Source of the DNA: Deinococcus radiopugnans ATCC 19172
GTDB taxonomy: Bacteria; Deinococcota; Deinococci; Deinococcales; Deinococcaceae
Assembly: GCF_006335125.1 (NCBI RefSeq)
Contig: NZ_VDMO01000001.1
Location: forward strand, 248,001-312,000
Direction: 5' to 3'
DNA length: 64,000 nucleotides
Shown: positions 56,527 through 64,000 of the stretch, in pieces
Layout: each line of letters begins with the position of its first letter
Position numbering within the stretch: position 1 is the stretch's first letter
The notes under the pieces: generated by a model
The model's input: the letters and a program-made list of their open reading frames with translations, nothing else
Database searches by the model: none
Told to the model about the DNA's origin: nothing
Position numbers and translations under genes: made by a program

Positions 56527-58210
56527 GGTTCCTCTCCTCCGGGCGGATGTGGCCCTGCTGGTCATGGCGCGGCGGGCGCTGGTGATCCGGGTCTTCGGGG
56601 TGCGCCAGATCCCACAGCGGGCGGCTGGACTTCACCGGCGGCAGGCGCACGAAATTGCCCTTCGGCGGCGGGCTGGTGGTGGCCCACTCCAGCGTCCAGG
56701 CCCCCCAGGGGTTGTCGCCCGCAATCCGGCCCAGCCGCCAGCTGATCACGATGTTGATCAGGGTCAGCACCAGCCCCAGGGCCAACACGAAAGCGCTGAC
56801 GGTGGAAAACAGGTTCAGCGCCCCCCAGCCGGGCAAGTCGGGATAGGTGTAGACGCGCCGGGGCATGCCCATCATGCCCAGGGCGTGCTGCACCAGGAAG
56901 ACGCCGTTGAAGCCCAGCGTGATCATCCAGAACGCAATCTTGCCGAAACCCTCGGACAGCATGCGCCCGGTCATCTTGGGAAAGTAGAAGTGCAGCCCTG
57001 AAAGCAGCGCGAACAGCGTGCCGCCCATCAGGACGTAGTGAAAGTGCGCCACCACGTAGTAGCTGTCGGTCAGTTGCCAGTCGATGGGCAGCACGGCGAA
57101 GCTGACCCCGGTGATGCCGCCGAAGGTGAACTGCACGATAAAGGCAATCGCGTACAGCATCGGCACGGTCAGGCGGATGCTGCCCTTCCACAGCGTCGCC
57201 ACCCAGTTGGTCACCTTGATGCCGGTGGGAATGGCGATCAGCATGGTGCTGGCGGCAAAGGCCAGGTTGACCGGGCGCGCAAACCCCACCGCAAACATGT
57301 GGTGGGCGTACACCGCGAAACTCAGGACGGCGATGGCCAGGGTCGACCCCGCCACGAACTTGTACCCAAAAATCGGCTTGCGCGAGAACACCGGGATGAC
57401 CTCGCTGATGATGCCCCAGGCGGGCAGCACCATGATGTACACCTCCGGGTGCCCGAACAGCCAGAAATAGTGCTGCCACAGCACCGGGCTGCCGCCGCCC
57501 TGGAAAAAGCGTCCGCCCAGCGCCCGGTCCACTTCCAGCATGATCAGGGCCGCACTCAGCGAGGGCAGCGCGAAGGCGATGATGAAACTGTTGACGAACA
57601 CCATCCACGAGAACAGCGGCATCTTCCACAGCCCCATCCCTACGGCGCGGTAACGCACGGTGGTGATGATGATATTCAGGGCGGTCAGGGTGGTGCCCAT
57701 GCCCATCATCAGCAGGGCGGCGGCCCAGAAATCGGTGCCCAGGCTGGAACTAAAGGGGCGCTCGGACAGCGGCGCGTAGGCGAACCAGCCCGCGTCGGGC
57801 GGCCCTTCCAGCAGGCTGAGGTACAGGATGACGCCGCCAAACGCCGTGAGCCAGAAGCCGAAAGCATTCAGACGCGGAAAAGCCATGTCCTTCGCGCCGA
57901 TCTGCAGCGGCAGCAGGTAATTGGAGAAACCCAGCAGGATCGGCATCACCGCCAGAAAGATCATAGTGGTGCCGTGCAGCGTGAAGAACTCGTTGTAGGT
58001 GGTGGCCTGCAGCAGGGTGTTGCCGGGCCGCGCCAGTTGCAGGCGCATCATCAGCACCTCGACGCCGCCGATCAGGAAAAACAGCGCCCCCAGCGCCAGG
58101 TACATCATCCCGATGTCCTTGTGATCGGTGGTGGACAGCCAGCGGGTGAAGTTGCGTGGGCGGCTGGCCGGGGCCGGCGCCGTTTCGGTGGGGAGGGGCG
58201 CGGTGGTCAT
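56516..58210 (-). CDS. ctaD: Cytochrome c oxidase subunit I (haem-copper oxidase)
   Basis: 564-residue A-type subunit I. Low-spin haem His in EFFTLHGTTMIF, the CuB-Tyr motif FWLFGHPEVYIMVLPAWG, YAHHMFAVG with the two CuB histidines, and VAHFHYVLMGG with the haem ligands are present. The D-channel aspartate region LPLQIGAKDMAFPRLN(A) and E in HPE are typical of A1 enzymes. Start 58210 overlaps the subunit II stop (ATGA). The hydrophilic C-terminus ends near RPEERNHER. Terminal oxidase of the aerobic chain. Confidence 0.96.
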   Translation of the reverse strand: MTTAPLPTETAPAPASRPRNFTRWLSTTDHKDIGMMYLALGALFFLIGGVEVLMMRLQLARPGNTLLQATTYNEFFTLHGTTMIFLAVMPILLGFSNYLLPLQIGAKDMAFPRLNAFGFWLTAFGGVILYLSLLEGPPDAGWFAYAPLSERPFSSSLGTDFWAAALLMMGMGTTLTALNIIITTVRYRAVGMGLWKMPLFSWMVFVNSFIIAFALPSLSAALIMLEVDRALGGRFFQGGGSPVLWQHYFWLFGHPEVYIMVLPAWGIISEVIPVFSRKPIFGYKFVAGSTLAIAVLSFAVYAHHMFAVGFARPVNLAFAASTMLIAIPTGIKVTNWVATLWKGSIRLTVPMLYAIAFIVQFTFGGITGVSFAVLPIDWQLTDSYYVVAHFHYVLMGGTLFALLSGLHFYFPKMTGRMLSEGFGKIAFWMITLGFNGVFLVQHALGMMGMPRRVYTYPDLPGWGALNLFSTVSAFVLALGLVLTLINIVISWRLGRIAGDNPWGAWTLEWATTSPPPKGNFVRLPPVKSSRPLWDLAHPEDPDHQRPPRHDQQGHIRPEERNHER

Positions 58211-59208
58211 TGCAGCGTCTCCAGGTAGGCGGTGAGCTGGCGCAACTGGGCGTCGTTCAGGCGGTAATTGGGCATGCGGACGCCGGGCTTGACGGCCTGC
58301 GGATTGTGCAGCCAGCGCCGCAGGTTGTCCGGCGTGTTGTCCAAGACCCCTCCGGCGATGATCCCGCGCGAGGCGAAATGGGTCAGATCGGGGCCGACGG
58401 TGCCGCGTGCACCCACGCCGCGTAGTGTGTGGCACTCGCCGCAGCCCTGGCGCACGAACAGCGCCGCGCCGGCCAACGCCTCGGCCTGGGCCGGCGGTGG
58501 CGGCGCGGCCTGCTGGGCCTGACGCGCCAGCCACGCCTGAAAATCCTGCGGCGTCTGGGCGATCACCTTGAAGCGCATCCAGGCATGCTGCGCGCCGCAG
58601 AATTCAGAGCAGGCCCCCAGGTACGTGCCGGGTTTGTCGGCCTGAATCCACAGCCGGTTGCCCTGGCCCGGAATGGCGTCCATCTTGCGGGCCAGTTGCG
58701 GCGCCCAGAAATCGTGGATCACGTCGGCGCTGCCCACCTCCAACAGCAGTTTCTTGCCGGTGGGAATGTGAATCTCGCCCGCAGTGCTGACCACACCCAG
58801 GCCCGCCGGATTAGTAGCGCGTGGGTAACTGGCCTCCCAGAACCACTGGTGGCCGGTCACGATCACGTCGGGGGTGCCGTCCTGCCCGGCCTGCGGGTCA
58901 ATGCGGTTCATGGTGATCCAGGTCAATATAAACAGGAACACTAGGATGCCCCCTGCCATCAGCATCCAGACGACCTCGTCGCGGGCGTTGCCGAAAATCT
59001 GGGGCGGCTCGCCCTCCGCGCCGCGGTGCCGGTAGCGCCACACGAAATAGAACGTCAGGCCAGTGACCAGGGCGAAGATCGCCAGCCCGAGTCCCAGGGT
59101 CACGTAGGTCAGGGTGGTGATGGGCGCCGCCAGCGGCGAGGCCGGCTGCAACGTGGGCAGGGCGGCGGGCGCGCTGGCCAGGAGGAGGGAGGGCCCCTGC
59201 TTTAGCAT
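58207..59208 (-). CDS. ctaC: Cytochrome c oxidase subunit II with fused cytochrome c (caa3 type)
   Basis: 333-residue subunit II. Two transmembrane helices (about 33-57 and 82-101), then the CuA domain with ligands H165, C200, E202, C204, H208 and M211 (GACSEFCGAQHAWM), and a C-terminal cytochrome c with C256-G-E-C259-H260. TGHQWFWEASYP is the aromatic docking block. First gene of the seven-gene respiratory operon. No clear ribosome-binding site precedes ATG 59208, and the upstream gap gives no certain promoter. Confidence 0.95.
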   Translation of the reverse strand: MLKQGPSLLLASAPAALPTLQPASPLAAPITTLTYVTLGLGLAIFALVTGLTFYFVWRYRHRGAEGEPPQIFGNARDEVVWMLMAGGILVFLFILTWITMNRIDPQAGQDGTPDVIVTGHQWFWEASYPRATNPAGLGVVSTAGEIHIPTGKKLLLEVGSADVIHDFWAPQLARKMDAIPGQGNRLWIQADKPGTYLGACSEFCGAQHAWMRFKVIAQTPQDFQAWLARQAQQAAPPPPAQAEALAGAALFVRQGCGECHTLRGVGARGTVGPDLTHFASRGIIAGGVLDNTPDNLRRWLHNPQAVKPGVRMPNYRLNDAQLRQLTAYLETLQ

Positions 59209-59592
59209 CTCGCTGCGGCCCTTTCGTGAGGGTGATCACGCCCGCGTTGCACGCTCGGCGGCCACACCTGAACGGCGTGGGGCGGTGCCAGGTGAACGAC
59301 ACCAGAGTCAGACAAGTTGAATCCACCAAGCTGAGCGTGCGTCTCCGCGCCCGGCGGACTGGGCCGCCACTTGATTCCACCCTGGAAAAGACAAGGTCTG
59401 GTCACAATCACCCGGGTGGGCGGGGCAGTTGGTTCACCGACAATCATGACCACCTCGGTCTGCTTGAACTGCCCTGCTGCTGTGGGCCTCTGGCACCAGG
59501 GTCAACGTCTGGAATGAGAAACGATAGGCCGTTCACTGTCAGTGTCCATCTCAGTGCGGCAGTGCGCTCACCAGCCACCGTGCCACCCAGTG

Positions 59593-59618
59593 CGTCGTCC
59601 TCAGGTGTCAGGACGACG
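59593..59618. other. Perfect 9-bp hairpin
   Basis: CGTCGTCCT (59593-59601) pairs with AGGACGACG (59610-59618), loop CAGGTGTC. No gene ends nearby, so a terminator role is not obvious; it may be the remains of a mobile element end or a protein site. Confidence 0.4.
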
Positions 59619-59720
59619 TGGACGGTGAATCGGGCGTGCTGAATAGACTGTTTGGAAATACGTCACCTGGGATCCTCCGCTTTGGATCAGCCGTGCCAGA
59701 GTGGCTCCCGATTCAGCTTT

Positions 59721-59735
59721 TGTCGTATTGCGACA
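59721..59735. promoter_or_regulatory. Operator-like palindrome
   Basis: TGTCG-TATTG-CGACA, a 5-bp inverted repeat with a 5-bp spacer in an AT-rich context. No gene follows in either direction closely enough to assign a target. Confidence 0.3.
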
Positions 59736-59785
59736 TAAAGACTGTAGGTCTGGCGTCAGGTGTTGTCAAATGAATCTTCGGAAAG

Positions 59786-59799
59786 AACCTTTAAAGGTT
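59786..59799. other. Perfect 14-bp palindrome AACCTTTAAAGGTT
   Basis: AACCTTTAAAGGTT is perfectly self-complementary and extends by a G-T and two A-T pairs in RNA. It lies in the gene-free region near the TGTCG palindrome. Role unknown. Confidence 0.35.
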
Positions 59800-60053
59800 T
59801 TTCACCGGGCATTTATGATGTGTGGCATCCCGCCCTATCCCGTTCCAGGATTCGGTGCGCGGCACGACAGGGGTCAACACAGGGCCATGGGCGGCGGTGC
59901 TCGTGGCAGGGGGCGGGGCCAGCCGCACACCCCAGATGACGCTATGGGTGCGGCCCTGCGCCGGAAGCATGTCTTGTCGGTCCGCAATTTCTTGCTGCGG
60001 TCAGTGGTCCGAGTCCATCAGGATGCGCCAAAAGAGACTGTTCGGAAGGGCAG

Positions 60054-60084
60054 GCGAAGAGGCGTGAGGTGCTCGCCTCTTCGC
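60054..60084 (-). terminator. Hairpin terminator after the acylase gene
   Basis: GCGAAGAGGCG (60054-60064) pairs perfectly with CGCCTCTTCGC (60074-60084), 9-nt loop. On the minus strand it lies 85 nt after the acylase stop codon. No U-run follows. Confidence 0.5.
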
Positions 60085-60168
60085 TCTATTGCCTCTGCTG
60101 TCCCCCTACGTCCTGCGAATGCACCACCTTCAGGCCACGCGATACACCACGCTGGAAGCATCTGAATC

Positions 60169-62526
60169 TTATTCCGAGAGCTTCAGGGTGGTCAGGGCGG
60201 GGTCCGCCGCGATGGCCGCCGCCGAGAACGGCAGGGTGACCCAGCGCTTCTGAGAGAACAGGATCGTCTGGTCCGAGTCATGCGGCGAGGCGGGGTTGAC
60301 GGACTGCGAGTACGTCAGGATGGCCTGCGCCACCGGGCCCGCGTCGTCAAAGGTCACGGTCTGGATGTAACTGGACCCCGACACGTCCTCGTCGACGTAG
60401 CCCTGCGGGGTCAGCGGCCCCGGCTCGATCTTGTTCAGCACACCCTCGAACTCCTGCCCACCGTGCAACGGGATGCGCACGCCGCCCCGGGTGACCCCCT
60501 GAATTTCCCCCAGAGGCCGGTCTGGGGCGATGTCGTTTTTCGCCAGCAACTGCACAGTCTCGCCCATTGCCTGGAGCAGTTGTGCCCGCACCGCGGGTTG
60601 ATCCGCAGCCAGGCCCCTGGGCGTGTTCACCGGATCGGCCGCGTCGAAGGGCACGGCGTACACGCCGGGAATAAGACGTGCCCGCTTCCAGAACTCGCGC
60701 CAGACGTGCGCGCCCACGCTGGTCAGGTCGCTGCGGCGGTCCCAGACCGCCAGCGCCGCGCAGGCTCCCTGCAGGTCCACCGTCTCGCCCGACTTCAGCC
60801 TGACCTTCGGCTCGGCCTGGCACAGCCCCACCGCGTCGTCGGCCAGCAGCAGGCCCGTGAAGTTGCGGTCGCTGAACAGAATCTGCTGCACGTTTTCAGG
60901 AGTAAAGGTCTGGCCTGGCAGGCCGTCGGTTCCGTTCAGGCGACGCGCAATCTCGGTCAGACCCATACGGGTGCGCGGGCTTTGCGGCACGTTCACGGCC
61001 CCCACGAGGGGATCAAGGGTGTCGAAGCGGGCGTGAGGATTCGCCAGCCACGCGCTGTCGTTGCTGTTGGCCACGTAGTCTTGACGGACCAACGCGGGCA
61101 TGGCCGCCGGCGCGCGCAGGCCCGGTACTTTGGAAGCCGGGTCCACCGCCCAATCGCACGCGGCCCGGCTGCCGTCCAGCACCGCCACGCCAGCCGCCGC
61201 GAACAGCGGCACGAACGGGGGCGGCGTGCACTGGGCCTGCTGGGCCGCCGAAACGTTGGGCGAAGTGGAAATGTCGGCGTAAAAGGCGTGGCCGGCCCGG
61301 TCCGCGGCGATGGTGTTGACCCAGGGAATGCCCTGCTCATTCAGGGCCGCGCGCACGCCCGCGACGCTGCTGGCCCGGCCGATGCCCAGCCAGGTGGCGA
61401 TCATGCGGGTGTTGTCGCGGTTGGCGTCGCGCAGCACGAAGGCGTTCTTGGCCGTCCAGTTCAGCCCGGCCTGCGGCAGGTTGAGCAGCGGGCCGTCCGG
61501 GGTGGTGTACAGTACGCGGCCCTGCAGGGTGACGCCCTTCTCGCCCCCCACCTCCACCACCACCGTGCGCGGGTGGATCGGCCTGCTCACGCCGTCCTTG
61601 AGGTAGCGCAGCGGGTTGCCGGGATCGAGCTGCAGCGCCGACACCGTGAAGCGCTTGTCGGTGGAGACGGTGTGCGTCCAGGCCACGTCCCGGTTGAAGC
61701 CGATGTTGATCACCGGCATGCCGCCCAGGCTCGCGCCCATCACGTCCAGTTGCCCCGGAATGGTGACGTGCAGCTCGTAGAAGCGGTTGGTGGTCTGCCA
61801 GGGAAAGTGCGGGTTGCCCAGCAACAGGCCACGTCCGTTTTCGGTGGCCTGCGCTCCCAGGGCCCAGCCGTTGCTGCCGATGGGCAGTTGGTTGAGCTGG
61901 TGTGTGGCGTCGAAGGCCGCCAGATCCACCGCTGGCAGGCCCGAGGTCTTGCCAGGTTGCGGGGGCGCGGTGTTGGCCAGTGCTGTCACGAACGAGCCGG
62001 CACTCGCCTGGATGGCCTTTTCCTCCAGCATGCGCATCACGTCGTCCTCGGAGATGGGCTGCACCCATGCGGCGTTGCGGCAGGCCTCGGGCCGCTGCTC
62101 CGGAGGTGTGTCGCGCAGGTAACGGTTGTAGCCCGCCGCGTAGCCTGCCATCAGTTTCAGGTGCTCTGCTGGGCCGGCCGCGTAGCCCCGGCGTAGCGCG
62201 GTCAGGTCGATCATGGATTTGAAAAAGAAGTCGCTGTCGAGGTTGCTCACCGTCTGAAAGCCGACCACCGTGGTCCCCTGCGCGCCCAGATATTTGGAGC
62301 GCACGCCGCGCACGGTCAGGATCTGGTCGGCCAGCAGGCACAGGTTGTCCTGCGCGTAGGCGTAGCCCGCCCCGTAACCGACGCTGCCCAGGTCCGCGCC
62401 CAGGATGTGTGGAATGCCGTAGGCGGTGCGCTGGATCTGCACCTGGTACGGCGCGGCCACGGCGCTGCCCAGCAGCAGAGGGGCGAGCACCTGAAGGGCG
62501 CGGTGGGACCGAAGGAAAGTACGCAT
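60169..62526 (-). CDS. Penicillin acylase-family Ntn hydrolase (AHL acylase-like)
   Basis: 785-residue secreted amidase precursor. Signal peptide residues 1-25 (MRTFLRSHRALQVLAPLLLGSAVAA). The autocatalytic cleavage site and nucleophile are G217-S218 in LPIGSNGWALG, giving an alpha chain of about 190 residues and a beta chain of about 568. HGGQ and the NDSAWLANPHARFD block (beta-chain Asn) are conserved. It most resembles the acyl-homoserine-lactone/aculeacin acylase branch (PvdQ, QuiP) rather than penicillin G acylase. AAAGGA precedes ATG 62526. Acts in the periplasm or outside on N-acyl compounds; substrate not known. Confidence 0.9.
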   Translation of the reverse strand: MRTFLRSHRALQVLAPLLLGSAVAAPYQVQIQRTAYGIPHILGADLGSVGYGAGYAYAQDNLCLLADQILTVRGVRSKYLGAQGTTVVGFQTVSNLDSDFFFKSMIDLTALRRGYAAGPAEHLKLMAGYAAGYNRYLRDTPPEQRPEACRNAAWVQPISEDDVMRMLEEKAIQASAGSFVTALANTAPPQPGKTSGLPAVDLAAFDATHQLNQLPIGSNGWALGAQATENGRGLLLGNPHFPWQTTNRFYELHVTIPGQLDVMGASLGGMPVINIGFNRDVAWTHTVSTDKRFTVSALQLDPGNPLRYLKDGVSRPIHPRTVVVEVGGEKGVTLQGRVLYTTPDGPLLNLPQAGLNWTAKNAFVLRDANRDNTRMIATWLGIGRASSVAGVRAALNEQGIPWVNTIAADRAGHAFYADISTSPNVSAAQQAQCTPPPFVPLFAAAGVAVLDGSRAACDWAVDPASKVPGLRAPAAMPALVRQDYVANSNDSAWLANPHARFDTLDPLVGAVNVPQSPRTRMGLTEIARRLNGTDGLPGQTFTPENVQQILFSDRNFTGLLLADDAVGLCQAEPKVRLKSGETVDLQGACAALAVWDRRSDLTSVGAHVWREFWKRARLIPGVYAVPFDAADPVNTPRGLAADQPAVRAQLLQAMGETVQLLAKNDIAPDRPLGEIQGVTRGGVRIPLHGGQEFEGVLNKIEPGPLTPQGYVDEDVSGSSYIQTVTFDDAGPVAQAILTYSQSVNPASPHDSDQTILFSQKRWVTLPFSAAAIAADPALTTLKLSE

Positions 62527-62567
62527 AGTCAGGAGTCCTTTTGAAAGCGGGGGAGTGTGGAACGGGC

Positions 62568-62581
62568 GTTCAGTGATGAAC
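62568..62581. promoter_or_regulatory. Small palindrome upstream of the acylase
   Basis: GTTCA-GTGA-TGAAC at 62568-62581, a 5-bp inverted repeat 42 bp before the acylase start in the 135-bp gap (62527-62661). It could be an operator; a second small inverted repeat CCGGT/ACCGG lies at 62600-62613. Evidence is weak. Confidence 0.25.
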
Positions 62582-62661
62582 TGTCAGCGTATGGCTCCGC
62601 CGGTCAGGACCGGGCGTGCTGAACCTTGACGTGTCTCTCAGACTGGCCCGCTGGCGCAGGG

Positions 62662-64000
62662 TCAGTATCTAACTGCCAGGCTCTTGAGCAGTTCGTCCTG
62701 CCAGCGGTTCAGGTCGCTGACGCCCGCCGGGTAGTTGTCCATCATTATGGTGAAGACCAGCAGCCGCCCGCTTTTTGCCGTGAGGAAACCGCTGAGGCTG
62801 GACACGCCCGTCATGCTGCCCGTCTTGGCACGCACATCCAGGCCAGTCTCCTTCAGCCGGTTGCGGAGCGTGCCGCCGTTCGCCTTGGCGTCCGGGGTGG
62901 CGTCCCCGGTCCCGGCCACTGGCAGGCTCTCGATAAAGACGTTCTGTTTTGTCCTGAAGGCTTCGGGGGGCGGCAGTGTGGTGCCCAGGGGGTTGAGGTA
63001 GGCGTAGCGCATCACGGCATTCAGTTGCCGGGGTGTGATCAGGTTGTAGCGGCTCAGGCCACTGCCGTCGCGCAGGCGGTAGCCGTCATCCTCCACGCCG
63101 GCCGTCTTCAGGAAAGTGGCGAGGACTGCCGAGACGCGGGTCTCGTCGCTGGATTCACCGCCCTGGCCCAGGCCCAGCGCGGCGCGCAGCTGCTCGGCGT
63201 AGATGTTGTTGCTGGGCTTGTTGGTCTGGCGCACCAGATCGGCCAGTGGCGCGGACTGCACCCTGGCCACCTGCCGGTCCCCGGTGGTGGCCCGGGCGCG
63301 CGTGACTATCCCGGATACCGTCACGCCGCTGCCCTTCAGCAGGGCCGCGAAGCGCTGGCCCACGCTCAGGGCCAGGCTGGCGGGATCGGTCAGCAGGGCC
63401 GGGTTGGGCTGAATGCCCTCCTTGGCCTCATCCCCGCCCACCACCAAGCGCAGGTAGGTGGCGTCGTCCCCGTCAAGCCGCAGCGCCCCCACCGGGGACT
63501 CGGTGTCGTCCCACATCCAGCCGTTGCCCCAGCGGGCCTGGCCGAAGGCGAAGTCGTCGATTTGCAGAGTATCGACAGTCTTGATGCCCGAGGCCGCCAC
63601 CGCTTGGGCCAGCTCCTCCAGCGAGTTGCCCGGCCCCTGCCCGCGCAGCGTGGGGTCCCCGCTGCCGCGCAGGGTCAGGCGCTCCACCCGGCCGCCGATG
63701 ACCGGCGAGGCCAGCACGTGGGTCTTGAAGGTGAACGCCCCGCCCAGGGTGTACAGGGCCGCCGCCGTCGTGACGGCCTTGGTGGTGCTCGCGGGCGTGA
63801 AGGCGTCCTGATCGTTCAGGGCCAGCAGCGTCTCGCCGGTCCCGGCGTCCTGTACCAGCACGCCTGCGTGGGCGCGAAAGGCGGCCGGCGTGCCGTCGGC
63901 TTTCAGGGGTCCGCGTTGCAGGACGGCGGCAGGGTCACTCTGGGCGGCGGCAAAAGAAGTCACGGTCAGGGCGAGCATAAGGAAAAAAGAACGTGGGTGG
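62662..64000 (-). CDS. D-alanyl-D-alanine carboxypeptidase/endopeptidase (PBP4, S13 family), 5' end cut
   Basis: Periplasmic penicillin-binding protein 4-type peptidase trimming peptidoglycan cross-links. Counting from the ATG at 63978, the active-site S64-T-T-K67 (ASTTK), the SNN motif (KPSNNIYAEQ) and KTG (RAKTGSM) are all present, with a large insert domain between SxxK and SxN as usual for S13. The frame is open upstream to base 64000 (HPRSFF before MLALTVTSFAAA), so the true signal peptide probably starts outside the window and ATG 63978 is internal. Length otherwise matches PBP4 proteins. Confidence 0.88.
   Translation of the reverse strand, partial: HPRSFFLMLALTVTSFAAAQSDPAAVLQRGPLKADGTPAAFRAHAGVLVQDAGTGETLLALNDQDAFTPASTTKAVTTAAALYTLGGAFTFKTHVLASPVIGGRVERLTLRGSGDPTLRGQGPGNSLEELAQAVAASGIKTVDTLQIDDFAFGQARWGNGWMWDDTESPVGALRLDGDDATYLRLVVGGDEAKEGIQPNPALLTDPASLALSVGQRFAALLKGSGVTVSGIVTRARATTGDRQVARVQSAPLADLVRQTNKPSNNIYAEQLRAALGLGQGGESSDETRVSAVLATFLKTAGVEDDGYRLRDGSGLSRYNLITPRQLNAVMRYAYLNPLGTTLPPPEAFRTKQNVFIESLPVAGTGDATPDAKANGGTLRNRLKETGLDVRAKTGSMTGVSSLSGFLTAKSGRLLVFTIMMDNYPAGVSDLNRWQDELLKSLAVRY

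Larger units (their letters stand above)
59645..60047 (+). repeat. Direct repeat of a 13-mer, possible insertion-sequence ends
   Basis: AGACTGTTTGGAA at 59645-59657 and AGACTGTTCGGAA at 60035-60047 differ at one base and are 390 bp apart in the same orientation. The sequence resembles terminal repeats of IS5-type elements, but direct rather than inverted orientation does not outline an intact element. Confidence 0.35.
59209..60168. other. 960-bp gene-free region
   Basis: No convincing gene. Open frames exist (for example 59701-60165 on plus) but have no ribosome-binding site and no recognisable motif. The region holds several inverted repeats (59593-59618, 59721-59735, 59786-59799, 60054-60084) and a 13-mer repeated at 59645 and 60035. 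On the minus strand a short frame ends LPNSLFWRILMDSDH before a stop at about 60003-60001, beside the 13-mer, and could be the tail of a decayed transposase. The promoter for the oxidase operon should be within the first 200 bp. Confidence 0.5.

Noticed and set aside
59701..60165. 154-codon plus-strand open frame in the gene-free region
   Set aside because: Starts with GTG without ribosome-binding site, Arg-rich with no recognisable motif, and covers several inverted repeats; not supported as a gene.

Overview
The window is GC-rich, densely packed DNA that most resembles a Deinococcus. The evidence is the diderm-type export gene set, a caa3-type oxidase with a cytochrome bc complex, many ATGA stop/start overlaps, and several start codons placed 6-7 nt after a TANNNT -10 element (leaderless transcripts, known to be common in Deinococcus). 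No rRNA, tRNA, ribosomal or other core information genes were seen. A parA-parB pair with its own family of palindromic sites lies at 10.0-12.5 kb. I therefore infer a secondary chromosome or megaplasmid rather than the main chromosome.

Layout. 1-7.5 kb: a LacI repressor (cut by the left edge) faces a polyol operon with an ABC binding protein, two permeases, a P-loop sugar/nucleoside-type kinase, a mannitol-type dehydrogenase and a zinc sorbitol/xylitol-type dehydrogenase. 7.6-9.9 kb: a stress-type SDR and a divergent GH1 glycosidase. 10.0-12.5 kb: the partition locus, with ParA, ParB and three copies of CTCGTCACGTGACGAG-like palindromes, plus a degenerate HAD-like protein; a fourth palindrome sits at 21.7 kb. 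12.5-20.3 kb, minus strand: homoprotocatechuate (4-hydroxyphenylacetate) catabolism hpaG-E-B-D, then a sulfite-oxidase-like gene and hpaH-I. A divergent PucR-type regulator and an orphan branched-chain-type binding protein follow. 23-30 kb: a multi-GAF histidine kinase, a TPR protein, two flavoproteins and an esterase. 30.9-39.1 kb: an RND efflux operon (two TolC-like proteins, a membrane fusion lipoprotein, an RND pump) next to a TetR regulator with a clear operator. 39.2-40.7 kb: PadR plus a partner protein.

40.7-52.8 kb, minus strand: a nine-gene run, mostly with overlapping genes. It encodes a pyruvate-oxidase-like TPP enzyme, an enolase-superfamily dehydratase, an SDR, a minimal VKOR-like protein, a small membrane protein, a GMC oxidoreductase fused to a gluconate-dehydrogenase-type subunit, an Anabaena sensory rhodopsin transducer (ASRT) homologue without any rhodopsin, and two GH15 glycosidases. 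It reads as a route from alpha-glucan or trehalose through sugar oxidation to pyruvate oxidation.

53.0-59.2 kb, minus strand: one operon for a complete quinol-to-oxygen chain (cox2-cox1-cox3-ctaG-like-small membrane protein-Rieske-cytochrome b fused to cytochrome c). 59.2-60.2 kb: a gene-free stretch with palindromes and a repeated 13-mer that may be an insertion-sequence remnant. 60.2-64 kb: an Ntn-hydrolase acylase and a PBP4-type D,D-carboxypeptidase cut by the right edge.

The most promising leads are the partition system with its unusual parS-like palindrome and a ParA lacking the signature lysine, and the ASRT/VKOR/GMC/GH15 operon.
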